Assembly (NCBI RefSeq): GCF_029784165.1
Contig: NC_073696.1
Coordinates: forward strand, 25,302,358-25,366,357
DNA: 64,000 nt
Direction of reading: 5' to 3'
Source: Wyeomyia smithii
Taxonomy: Eukaryota; Arthropoda; Insecta; Diptera; Culicidae
In this document: positions 10,250-20,239 of the stretch, piece after piece
Layout: the number at the start of each line of letters is the position of its first letter
How positions within the stretch are numbered: position 1 is the stretch's first letter
Notes under the pieces: generated by a model
The model's input: only the letters and a program-made list of their open reading frames with translations
What the model was told of the DNA's origin: nothing
Database searches by the model: none
Translations under genes and position numbers: made by a program

Positions 10250-13200
10250 AAGTCACTCTTTTCAATATTCTCAAAATTCACAATAGGGTTTAATTTAAAG
10301 AGGTTTCAAACATTTTTATATTTTAGATTATAGTTTTCAACTTAGTGATTCCAAGATTGGAAAATCCCAATAAGTAAATATATTTCTTAAGTTCAAAATT
10401 AAACATAACTCTTTAAAGTTAGTTCCAAATTGAATTCGGATAATTGAAGTTTGTCATCATTCGTAATGTAAATAAAAATTTAAAAACAGCAAGCCCCCCC
10501 AGTATCAACTGAATTAGTTGTAATTGAACTTGTGTGATAAACATACAAGAGATTTTAAAACATCTGATTCACAGTTCGTTCTACAGTTGAAATATGCCAC
10601 TAAGCACGACTGTAGAATTATTCCTGATTCAGAGACTTTAGGTTCTTGAAAACCTAAACAAAAAGTTGACAAACACAATTTTCCTTGGCAACCCTGGAAT
10701 GCTCCCCAGAATCATCCCAACAGTGTATCAGCAGTATCCTTTCACCTCATCTCTCTACAGGCTGCCGCTCAAAGGGGAAAAGAAAATTGTACCTTGTACG
10801 ATTTAAAAATGAATGCCTTGTAAATGGAAACCAGTGGAAAAGGGGCTATACAAGCTTAATTTTGAATGAATCCAGCAGCGGCAACGTAGTTAAATGTGCG
10901 TTCTCATCATCCTCCTCCGAAGTTGGTAACGGTGTGGTTTCCTTTTCGGTTTCAAATGTGCAAATGTACGTCGTTGTGGGAGGCGGGGCGGTTTATGGTT
11001 TTTCTTTTATGACTTGTAGTTATGTCTGTAACACATCTGCTGCTAGAACAGAACCAGAAGCGCAAACGATTTCGCGTGTTTCACCCGAAGATATCAAGGT
11101 AGGGGAGAGGAGGATGAGATAGTAATTATATCATATTAGCACAAATGCTATTGTACGCACCTTCCAATTACAAGTCGATTCGTTCGAATATTGGTTGCAA
11201 TAGTTGGATGGAAATCCGGATCCATCACCAATAAGCCAATGAATTAGAAGACTTAATTTGATTGTAATCGCCAACAATGGGCAGTCAGAGCATACGCATC
11301 GACTCGACTGGAAACTGAAATCCGCTTTGGCGTAAAGTTATGATTTAGTCCGAATAGATAACAACCGGGGCATTGTGCATTCCGCTGGTGGTTGCATTCA
11401 ATCTTCTCTCCTGGAGCTGCTCAACGACCGATGGTTTTGTGTATTGTTCTCGTGTGATCATTTGATACAAATTGACAGGCCGCGTAGCATTATGCCTGTC
11501 CATTATTACGGAATCGATTGAAAAGGGCCGATCAGCCTCTCCCACTCTGCTAGGGCTGGGCGAAATTTTCAGCCTTACACCCTACCCTATTACTTTCAGG
11601 AAAAGCAGCGATGATTACTAGAGCTTGTAACAATGCAAATGCAATGCAGCCTTGTTGAATGGCAGGAACGAAACAACGTGATGACATGCCAACGCCTCGC
11701 ACACAGAAATAGGAGCAGAAATCATATTTCTCGTCGCATTGTTTGGATTGTTTATTATTTGTAAACATATCAACGCTATCTGTCTTTCTTCTCTCCAGGG
11801 ATCGGATCCGGTCTTTGCCGTATTTGCCGGTCAGTTTACCCAGTTCGTCGAGTAGGAGTAGGACATTTGGCAAGGATGGATGGATAGAGGCGAAAGGTGA
11901 AACCGTGCAGTGCTGAGCCGAGCGTTATCAGACTATGGGCTGATTTGTACCACAAGTAACGAGCAGGAGAACTCGTAGGAAAAGTGAGCCCACTGCCGCA
12001 GTTGCTGATGGATAGCTAAATTTCTATTTCCTGTTTTTCCACATGAGCAGCCCTCTTCAACGCAATAAATACAATACCAGTCACACGAACAATAGCCAAA
12101 TCGAAATCGAAATGCATTTACAGAAACTAAATCTAGTTAATGCAGCACGATATCATATTTCGCCCGTCATACGTGTATGATAAAAGTGTGTATTTTCCAC
12201 AAAAACACAATAAACATTTGGGCAGGCCAACGTCATTGTCATACAGCACTACTTCTCTCTGCTAGCATAACGAGTTCCGTTGTCCGCTGCCATCATCATT
12301 CATATACGGAAACAAAACTACGAACCGTGCTGGCGAAAGAAGAGGAGAGGCCACACCACCAGGACCAGAGCCAGAGCCGTCGACTCCACGGCGCACAAAG
12401 GTAAATAAATAAAGAGGGACAGTTTATGGATATTAGCTGCGTTGCGTCCGACCACCGGCTCGCAAACGAAGCAACGACCAGCAAAGTGGGTGGCTACGAA
12501 GAGATTCCGAGATTCACGCTCTACTACTAACCCATCCACCCAAACCGTCGGGGCACACAAGGCCGACAGCAGGGACACTGACCACATACTATTTTCCCAT
12601 CCGGAGAGCGAGGATGCTCCTCTATGCTAACACACATACACACACCGGGGTATAGTCGACGAATATCCGCAGCCGTTTAAGTTGAGGAATGTGTATTTAG
12701 TGCTTCAAATCGGTGCACGCAGGAAAATTCTAAGACAGCCGGTGTTGGGATGGGAAAACATTCTTGCGTGTGATTGCAAGCTGGCAAAAATTTTAATTCC
12801 GATTAGCTGAATTTAAGTCGATTTGAAACTACAGTCTACACTGTAGTGGTTATCCCCAGCTTTCATGGAAAGTGGACGTTAGCGCGTTAGCTGTTCTAAC
12901 TTGTTCTAAAAAAACTCATAGCTCAGATTCCAGAAGCGCATGTAGAAAAGACTATGCAATATCCTTCTAGGGAATATGTAATAAACTGGAATTCTACCCA
13001 GGTAAATTGAACAAAATCAAAATTCTTCCAAGGTGAGCCCTAGAGACCTAAAGAATTCTCGAAAATAATGTAAAAACAGTTCTGGAATACCTAACCTTAA
13101 AAATCTAAAGAAACTTGAAGAGAAGCTCAAATTAAATCTAAGTAAATTCTAAAATCTTCTATTAATCTCGAAATAAATAATCTCTTTCACATGCATATTT

Positions 13201-13870
13201 AAGAACTCAAACCATGTTTAAAAAAATCCAAAAAATCTAATCTAAAAAAAAATCAAGAATAGAATAAAAGAATTCAAGACAAATATTCGGAAAACTCCTA
13301 AAAAATTGCAAGCCTTACAATATTATACAATTGATACAATTCAAAATTCTTGAAATAAAACCTAGAAGATTCCAAATTTTATCCAAAAGAGCACAAATTA
13401 ATCTCTAAAGAACAAATAAATCCCTTAAAAACCTTTAATAATTATTTTTGAGTAATGTAAGTCCAACCATTTAAATATTCTGTGAAATACAACAATAGTA
13501 ATTCGAAAAAGTTTAAGCGAATACTGAATAATTTTCAATAATTTAACAAAAATTGTGAAAACCGATGAAACATTTCCCAAATTGAATTCTGATTCATTAG
13601 AAAAAAACACTTCCACGCAAAAAAAAAACAGAAATACGAAGAAATTGAAAATTTATTAAAAATATGGAAAATCTCTGAAAAAATTTTGAAGTTCTTAATC
13701 GCTGGAACTCTATCCAAAAGAGAGCTACGAAGCACGCTGTAAGTTTACTTCTCTTTTTTAGTAAGTAGGTTTAAATCCCTACGAATGATGAGTCCTATAA
13801 CGAAAGCAAACAAATCTTAACAATTAAAATTACAATTTTTCTAACAATGTTGAGAACTCACCATTTGTGA
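10250..13870. other. no gene recognised
   Basis: This contains mixed-composition stretches (10685-11120, 11345-11880, 12180-12650) with open frames of 60-145 codons and no recognised domain, followed by very AT-rich DNA to 13870. The 12180-12640 part is relatively GC-rich and could hold a non-coding exon, but that is only composition-based. Confidence 0.4.
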
Positions 13871-14054
13871 TTGGACACACATACTTATTATTTACTAATA
13901 TTTATCATAAATACTAAAGTTATTACCAAACCCTACAAAGAAGTGGATACCTGGGGGAGATGTCGAACAATCCTACTAATGGACTACAACTTCAAGTCCT
14001 TACTGAAGAATTCGATGGTCAAGTTTCTCACGAAGAATCGGAGAAAGAAACCTA

Positions 14055-14994
14055 CTAGGATGAAGGTAAAAGGCGCTATGGAATTAAGTTCCATTTTTTT
14101 GCCTTAGAAAAGTAAGTCCTGGAGATGTGTGGTCTTCAACAAAAACGTGTGTTTTGTATGCCCAAATGCTTCTTTAGAACAACGTTTTCTAGTAAAATGT
14201 AGCTAACAAAAGTTAAGTGCAAAAAAATAAATTTTAAGTAACTTTTACAGAAAATACTCTGTAACTCTGTACCCAATGAAGATAGCAATTATATTTGTTC
14301 AGCAAAGATTCGTATTTTTGCACGTTCTAAAACTTTGCCGAATTAACCATTCCTCTATCTCTTAACACAAAAAAGTTAGTATTTTGGATATATGAAAACC
14401 TACTGTAACATATGCTCGCCGTACTCTAATATAAGTGGATTGGGACAAATGGAATCTAAAGGAGTTTATAGTACTTCAGCTTAACTTCAAATAAAAGTAT
14501 TGACATCATGATTCCACTTGCCCCTTTTTAACTTATACGTTCTTGAAGTTATCGACAAAATAAGCTAAAATATGATATAACTTTGTAAGGAAAAGTCCTG
14601 GAGATATATGACCTTTGGAAAAAATGTGAGTTATATGTGTCCTAACAATTCCTCCGAACAATACTTTCGTGTAAAATGCAACTAGCAAAAGTTAAGTACA
14701 AAAAACTAAACTAAGTTAGTTCCATGTAATATATTTTATAACTTTGTACCGAAAGAAGATAGGATTTTCATTTGTTCAACAAAGTTTCATATTTTTTAAT
14801 TTTATACAACTTTTCTGAACAAACTATTCTTCTATCTCTTAACACAAAAAAAGTTAATATTTTTATTTTTAGTAGAGTAATCTTTTCATACTTTTTGACA
14901 ATTTGCGATTATGCGGGTTATTCATACCAACAATTGTTCCAAAGACACTTTTAAGCTAGGATGAAGGTAAAAGGCGCTATGGAATTAAGTTCCA
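14055..14994 (+). repeat. 39-bp identical direct repeats about 900 bp apart
   Basis: The 39-bp segment beginning CTAGGATGAAGGTAAAAGG and ending TTAAGTTCCA occurs identically at 14055-14093 and 14956-14994. Both copies are followed within ten bases by GCCTTA. Between them lies a diverged tandem duplication. The right copy runs into a copia RNase H remnant. This arrangement suggests segmental duplication or an insertion bracketed by a long duplication, rather than a simple transposon target site. Confidence 0.85.
14100..14885 (+). repeat. diverged tandem duplication, period ~480 bp
   Basis: Two units of about 290 bases start at ~14108 and ~14589. Both contain AAGTCCTGGAGAT, a block like AGCAAAAGTTAAGT, TTTGTTCA(G/A)CAAAG, and finish with TTCTATCTCTTAACACAAAAA. 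They are separated by unrelated AT-rich sequence. No coding motif is apparent. Confidence 0.8.
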
Positions 14995-15165
14995 CTTTAT
15001 GCCTTATTGGACCACTGTGCGCTGGTAGCCTGAGTTGGTCGAGGTCGTTGACGCCGGACGATAACATTAACATCAACTACCATTTTATTCGCAACCAGAA
15101 GCAGTTGGCGGACGTTTTTACGAAGGTGCTGGACATTGGATGATTCGAAGATCTACGACGAACAG
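14956..15165 (+). pseudogene. copia-type (Ty1) polyprotein C-terminus, RNase H end
   Basis: The frame at 14961-15143 reads DDNININYHFIRNQ joined directly to KQLADVFTK. Copia polyproteins end with an RNase H region in which a DI.YHFIR block is followed some 15 residues later by QLAD..TK. Both landmarks are present, but the spacer between them is deleted. The product stops at about 15141. Following AT-rich sequence with an AATAAA near 15296 may be decayed LTR, but no second LTR was found. Confidence 0.7.
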
Positions 15166-15860
15166 TTGGGCTTCATAAACAAAAGGAGGTGACGATGTAG
15201 GCACTGCCAAGCAGGCCTTGAGAAGTTTACAAGCGCTGATGGAGAAGATTTTCAATCATTCTTAATCAAGACGTGCAATCAAAGGGTTCGTTTTTCAATA
15301 AACTGTTTCTTATTTTTCAAGGTTTGTCTGAGTTCGTATTTGTTCGTCCGAGTCCAAGTTCGATGTTATCTTGCAATTTCTTATTTACTTAATAATTTTG
15401 AGGAACAGCCGTCTCAAAAAGATAGTCAACCAAAACTGCCGTTCATTCAAATTAAGTACTAATTTTTTCCCTTCTTTTGCCTACTCATTTGGTGCCCTTC
15501 GATGATTGACGAGCAGGCGATCACCTGCTTTGCCTTCGCGTTTAGCTGTCCCAGTGTGGTTCTTTCTACAACTTCACTTGCTCAGATTCATCACGAAGGA
15601 GCCACTTTGAGACGTGCGGTTGTCAGGCCCTAATAAGTTTTTGAATCTAGAATGTGATATCACGCAAAATTCTCTATAGAGTCTTTTAAAACAAACTTTA
15701 AAACAAACTAAGGACTATCAAATCCTTGCAATGTATTTTCAAATATCTAAAAGTCACGAATTAGACTTTCCAAGATTCCACAGAATTTTGCGGTTTATCA
15801 TCATATGCGATGCGAACGCTCACTACACGATTAGAGCAGCTCGGATGCAGACAACAGTTA
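15166..15860. other. no gene recognised; possible decayed LTR at the left
   Basis: About 700 bases after the copia remnant. Apart from an AATAAA-like signal near 15296, nothing supports a gene or a defined repeat. Confidence 0.35.
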
Positions 15861-15864
15861 GGTT

Positions 15865-16205
15865 TTTTTTACGCGGGGGATACGCACCTCGTATATAAAA
15901 CCGCGTAAAAAAAAACACTTTTTTTAAAAATCCGCGTAAAGTAGTCCAGCAAGAAGGGCTTTAGAAAAAACCCGAGACGCTCTAGAACCAGTATATAAAA
16001 TTGTCCTATTTGATGGTCATTCCGGATCTTTCGGTGGGCGGAGAGTATTTTTTGGACTAAGTCTTCTACTAGATAAACACTTAAACGTTTCTGGTTCCAA
16101 ACCCACGTGAAAAAAACCTCGTAAAAAAACCTGTCTGTACTTCCTACGAGGTCATTATATATAATATGTGAAAAAAAAACCTTCTTTACCGATGCTATAA
16201 AATGT
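15865..16205. repeat. repeat with iterated CGCGTAAAA motif
   Basis: TTTTTTACGCG, CCGCGTAAAAA, ATCCGCGTAAA, CCTCGTAAAAAA and similar variants recur within 300 bases in both orientations. The same motif cluster flanks the SINE at 34.97-35.50 kb, suggesting one dispersed element rather than chance. Borders and terminal repeats are not resolved. Confidence 0.45.
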
Positions 16206-16539
16206 GAGGTCCCTGTACTGCCGTAAACTCGCAGACTGAAGTAAGCGCCAAAGTGGCCGATTTGTGTTTTTTGTGATTAAACGATAGAAGACACCAAATC
16301 GGACCTAAAGTCACCGAAATTTGATCAAACGTGTAAAAAATAGCGTCATTAATTCACGAAAACGAAATGACGTAACCGCCATTTCTACTCAACGTGACGT
16401 AAATCCAACCCAACTATGTTGTTAAGCAAGCAAATTGAATCAAATTTGCCATGTAAAAGTTTTTGGGAGCAGAAAATCTTTCTATGATGGTACAGCGCCT
16501 CTCTCTTCTCTGCATGAAACGCACATTTGAAACAATTTT

Positions 16540-16835
16540 TCCAAAAAACAGCCTAAAATGATTGAGATGATGCCCAGGAGCCAAGAATTTCCCCCAGAGA
16601 CTATTTTGAATTCTAACTTAAGTTCTGGTTTTTGAATAACAGATCAAAATGGCCAAATACCACCAAATATGACAATTTCCAGAACCAGAATGATACCAAG
16701 AGCCCAGATATTGTCTTCTTGAAATCCAAGTTAACGACTTCTGCTCTCGGGAGAATACCCCAAAATTATCGAATACCACTCAATATGGATGTTTCCGTAA
16801 TCGTGATGATGCACAGAAGCCTACGATCGACCCTA
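16540..16835 (-). repeat. CGCCATCTTG-type repeat, reversed copy
   Basis: Read on the minus strand this matches the 4.5-kb family: GAAACATCCATATTGAGTGGTATTCG near 16770-16795, then a Phe/Lys-poor AT stretch and a second CAAAATGG block near 16640. It is strongly diverged and directly precedes an RTE scrap. Confidence 0.6.
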
Positions 16836-16859
16836 GAACCGTGTCAATCTTCTACCACG

Positions 16860-17190
16860 GATTCAGCTTAGCGGTGATGAAATCGAGGTAGTTGAGAAGT
16901 AAATGTACTTAGACTAACTGGTGACTACCGAGAATGACATCAGCAGAGAAAGTCGTCGAGGTTCTATGTCAGGAAATCGTACCCTTTTTATTGACTCTAA
17001 AGGACGCTCTGCTCAAATAAAATTCGCCGCGGCACGAAGTTTACCATCTACAAAATATTGATCATACTGTAGCCCCCTAAGGCCACGAAGCTTGGTCCAT
17101 GTTCGTGGACAACTGAAGCGCACTTGTGATTTTCGTACGGAAAAAGTGCGGATGGAAAATGGCAGAGGCCACGAACACTACTATATATTT
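16860..17190 (+). pseudogene. RTE reverse-transcriptase C-terminal scrap
   Basis: Translated with several frameshifts it reads GDEIEVVEK, then LVTTENDISRE, then MSGNRT, then a GHEAW-like end near 17090. This is the post-palm segment seen in the better RTE copy (VVDEFVYLGTLVTCDNE.SHE). It closely parallels the block near 30.45 kb. No catalytic box remains. Confidence 0.7.
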
Positions 17191-17272
17191 AAATATATCC
17201 ACTGCCGAGAACGTATAATCGAATCGCGACTGTTTGACTGGTTATGAAAAAAGAATCTTTGTTAGTGACTTA

Positions 17273-17449
17273 GGGGCCATCCACATACCACGTGGACAGA
17301 TTTTTAACGATTATTACGCCCCCCGTCCCCCCCCCCCCCCACCGTGCACAAATGCCCATATAAATTCTTTTTTTTTCGTAAGGACCGTGGACAATCCACA
17401 GACCCCCCCCCCCCCCCCCGAGCTGTCCACGTGGTATGTGGATGGCCCC
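17273..17449. mobile_element. Harbinger-like (Tourist-type) MITE, copy 1
   Basis: A 177-bp unit with perfect terminal inverted repeats of at least 27 bp (starting GGGGCCATCCACATACCACG) is flanked by the 3-bp target duplication TTA (17270-17272 and 17450-17452). Inside are two poly-C tracts of 14 and 17 bases (17327-17340 and 17403-17419). TTA/TAA targets with G-rich ends fit PIF/Harbinger-mobilised MITEs. A second intact copy is at 57594 and a relic at 4831. Confidence 0.88.
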
Positions 17450-17452
17450 TTA

Positions 17453-17980
17453 TCGCATACAACGATGGACGGTTGTAGAAACAGGGAAAATAAAATCATT
17501 GTTTCTACAACAAAATGACGTTGGTAACATAACTTCAGTTAATAAACCTTTTTTCACAAATCATGCGCTCGACAATGTTTTGTGATTATATTAATGCATT
17601 ATGTACAGATCAGATTGTTGAAATTTGTCCTAACACTTATTATACAAACGTTTTTGGAAAAAGCTTCGTAATGAAAATTTTACTCGCTGTCGCATACGTC
17701 AGTCTGCGAGATTACGGCAGTGTACTCACGCTCTGCAGCAGAGGCAGATGAAAAGAGAGAACGACAGCCTTACCGCCCCACCTAGAGTGTCCCTGCTGGT
17801 TCTAATGGGCACGCTTTTTCGTTAGTCGACATATAACAGCGAACTACTTCTATCAATTGAAAATTAAGTTCCTTGGAACATGTGAAGTCTCCACTCCAGG
17901 AGCAGAAGACATTATATCCATTTTCCTACAAAAACCAAAAGTTGTTATAATGCCCGAACTGATACTTTTTTTCGTTCAAG
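17453..17980. other. no gene recognised
   Basis: About 530 bases of mixed composition between the MITE and a LINE remnant. The short frame at 17563-17751 has no recognised motif. Confidence 0.4.
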
Positions 17981-17984
17981 CGTA

Positions 17985-18475
17985 GATTACACCCCAGACA
18001 GGTTAACAGGTAAAACAGTACCTAAAACCTTGAGGTCCCACCTTGAGCCTCACATCTACACTCCTAAAATTGATGGAAACAAATTGCAGATGCAGCTCCT
18101 CAAGAACTCGACACTTACCAACCTGGTAAATTGACGGAAACTGCTCTTTAGGGCTTAGTGACTGTTATCGAAAAGACGGTGAAGCATCAAAAGACGGCGC
18201 TTTGGGCATTTCATGATATTGATGGTGCATTCGATAATACCTACTATGTTTCCATCGATTCAGCCTTCTTAAATAGAAGACTTGACAATACTACAACAAG
18301 GTGAATTCAGAGTATGCTCTAGAGCAGGGTAATCACAGTTCCTTTGCTGAACAGGTTTTTACTGAACTTTTTGAAAGTTGTCAAATACCTGGGTATTATA
18401 CTGAGATGGACGGCTCAAATTAACTACGCAGTCAAAAAAGCTCCAAAAGCGATTTAGGCCAGCAGCTTAACTGAC
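17985..18475 (+). pseudogene. non-LTR reverse transcriptase remnant, not RTE type
   Basis: From about 18100 a single frame with one stop reads YQPGKLTETAL, LVTVIEKTV, then FHDIDGAFDN. The last is RT motif A (family F.DIEGAFDN, with the metal-binding Asp). After a deletion that removes the YADD box, homology resumes near 18375 with VVKYLGIIL and YAVKKAPKAI, the segment after the palm. These patterns belong to the jockey/LOA/R1-like part of LINE diversity; the exact clade cannot be settled by eye. Upstream sequence from 17985 is a poorer match. Confidence 0.7.
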
Positions 18476-18719
18476 ACCCTTAGTAATCACAGTATCAGAA
18501 TACATGAAGATTCAGAACAATCTCGATATTCCATATAAGTTGATCGAAACCGATCGCCATATGTGAGCAGGAGTTGTACTACACATCCATCGGATATCAC
18601 CTGTTTTTATTTATATGGTAACTTAAGTTTTCGACTGGAATTGATGTATTATTTAAGGGATTTATATTTCGGCTTGCAGTCTAATGAATTGCGTTGATTT
18701 CTATCTGCTCATCACCAAC

Positions 18720-18749
18720 GTTTCGGTCCTTCTATGGGACCATCATCAG
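18720..18749 (-). ncRNA. hammerhead-ribozyme-like core in the Penelope element
   Basis: Read on the minus strand, CTGATGA (18749-18743) is followed by one T, the stem GGTCC, a 7-base loop, the paired GGACC (18729-18725), then GAAAC (18724-18720). This is the hammerhead core CUGAUGA-stem II-GAAA. Penelope-like elements are known to carry hammerhead motifs in their terminal regions, and its position just downstream of the coding frame fits. The extra U before stem II, and my failure to place stem III and a GUH cleavage site with confidence, leave self-cleavage unproven. Confidence 0.65.
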
Positions 18750-19062
18750 GGCCTAAAATATATTTCACATTTTACGTACAAATTGATTTACATTAGGACA
18801 CTATTACACTATATGACATTGAAAAACTACTCACTCGAGAACAGTAACCAACAAGTTAAAAAAGTTTTGCAAAACATAGAAAGGTCGGGTCGTAAAGGGT
18901 TTAATGCCGTACATCCAAAGCACAGATTCAAGTTTGGTACATTTGGTGAAAAAACCTATCGAGCGATACACTTCGCCTCCATCACACAAAAATTTTCCCA
19001 CTCGAACTGTCGGACTCTAGCCCAAACTACAGGGGAGGAAGAAATATTCTGTGCGGACAAGT

Positions 19063-20175
19063 CTATGAGCTTTGGTTAGTGTTGGAATCAAATGCTTCGT
19101 TGGTGTCGCTTTGGTGCTGACGGGCTGCTGTAGGTCGCTCCGCTCTCAGATTCGCTACACTTGTAAGCAGATAGCTATATGTAGCGCTGATGCCATCAGT
19201 GTCCGTACGTCGATTGACCGTATCAGGAGTGGTGTATATGTGGCACATCTCCAATACCGGCAGCGCCTGTGTTTTGAAACTGGTATCGACTATCGATGGA
19301 TTGTTTATATCAAAACGGTGTTGTTGATCTATAGCGTGCTCCAACAGAGCAGATTTCTCTCTGAGCTGCTGTATCTGTGGATCAGAGTATTCGTGACCAG
19401 TCGATAGGTGCCGATCGAGAGTGTTCACTAACGACTGGTGGCCGTACATCTTCGTTCGCAGCTGATTTTTGGTCATACCGATGTAGCATTTCTCGCAGTC
19501 AATACATGCAATTCGGTATACGGCATTACTTTTCTGCATGTGGGGAGCGGGATCTTTAGCAGTCTCACACAAACTCTTGACTGTGTGATCGCTGCTGCAA
19601 GCGATTCCCATCGAAGGCATGTTGATTTTTAGTGTGCGTTTTATCATAGGTGTGAGACCTGGTATATGTACCAACGATCGATAACAGTCTGGTTTGCTAG
19701 TTGTTTTTGTTATTTCTGGAGGGCGGCCGTGGCGAAGCATTCTGTTGATAAGCCGCAGTGGGTAGTTGTTACTTAGTAGCATTTTAGTTATAATCTGTTT
19801 CTTCTCGTCCTCCGTGCGAAAGGTGCTCAACGTTCGAACCCGGTCAATGAAATTGAAGACAACCCCGATTTTTTGAGCCATTGGATGGAACGAGAGATAA
19901 TTGAGCATTCTGCCTGATGCCATCGGCTTGGCATACCAATCCGTTTGGATCCTTCTGTCGTCGGTTCTAATTAGCAGCATATCCAGGTACGGTAGTCTAC
20001 CATTCTCCTCCACTTCACAAGTGAAACGTATGTTTTCATCCTGCAGATTAAAGATGTCGAGAACTTCTTGTACTCTGTCCCTATGGATCAGCACGAAAAG
20101 GTCATCAACATACTTTCTAATGTGATGGGTGGGAATGCCTGCGGCCTGCGCTGCTTTGGTAATAATGTTGTTCAT
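19063..20175 (-). CDS. Penelope RT (partial) plus GIY-YIG endonuclease
   Basis: A 370-residue frame. Residues 1-25 end in YVDD (22-25), the catalytic RT motif C. LPYLDMLL (61-68) and NYPLRLINRML (137-147) are Penelope RT landmarks. Residues 219-260 form the GIY-YIG endonuclease: VYRIAC (219-224), Cys227, Cys230 and YIG (231-233), then Arg240 and His246, with STGH ending at 261. The Cys/His spacing matches the zinc-binding insert typical of Penelope endonucleases. The family enzyme nicks DNA and copies the element RNA. RT motifs upstream of YVDD are absent, because the element is truncated near 20235, so the listed Met is only the first available one. The intact 370-codon frame implies fairly recent insertion. 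I infer that it cannot move by itself. Confidence 0.88.
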   Translation of the reverse strand: MNNIITKAAQAAGIPTHHIRKYVDDLFVLIHRDRVQEVLDIFNLQDENIRFTCEVEENGRLPYLDMLLIRTDDRRIQTDWYAKPMASGRMLNYLSFHPMAQKIGVVFNFIDRVRTLSTFRTEDEKKQIITKMLLSNNYPLRLINRMLRHGRPPEITKTTSKPDCYRSLVHIPGLTPMIKRTLKINMPSMGIACSSDHTVKSLCETAKDPAPHMQKSNAVYRIACIDCEKCYIGMTKNQLRTKMYGHQSLVNTLDRHLSTGHEYSDPQIQQLREKSALLEHAIDQQHRFDINNPSIVDTSFKTQALPVLEMCHIYTTPDTVNRRTDTDGISATYSYLLTSVANLRAERPTAARQHQSDTNEAFDSNTNQSS

Positions 20176-20239
20176 TACTATGTCATTTATATGGTTGAGA
20201 TTGTTCTGATTGCATGATGTCTTGGCTAATATTCAATCA

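Larger units (their letters stand above)
18600..20235 (-). mobile_element. Penelope-like element, 5'-truncated
   Basis: On the minus strand a long frame encodes the end of a Penelope-type reverse transcriptase followed by a GIY-YIG endonuclease. After it comes a ~300-base 3' region holding a hammerhead-ribozyme-like core at 18720-18749. The open frame extends upstream of its first Met only to a TGA at about 20233-20235, so the N-terminal RT motifs are missing. Penelope-like elements are often 5'-truncated. No second flanking ribozyme or terminal repeat copy is seen upstream. Borders are approximate. Confidence 0.85.

Noticed and set aside
10685..11122. A 145-codon plus-strand frame as a host gene
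   Set aside because: No domain, no neighbouring exons and no splice pattern that I can defend; length alone is not enough in this composition.
18684..20125. Plus-strand frames of 60-131 codons opposite the Penelope coding region
   Set aside because: They are antisense shadows of the Penelope frame and its 3' region, without motifs of their own.
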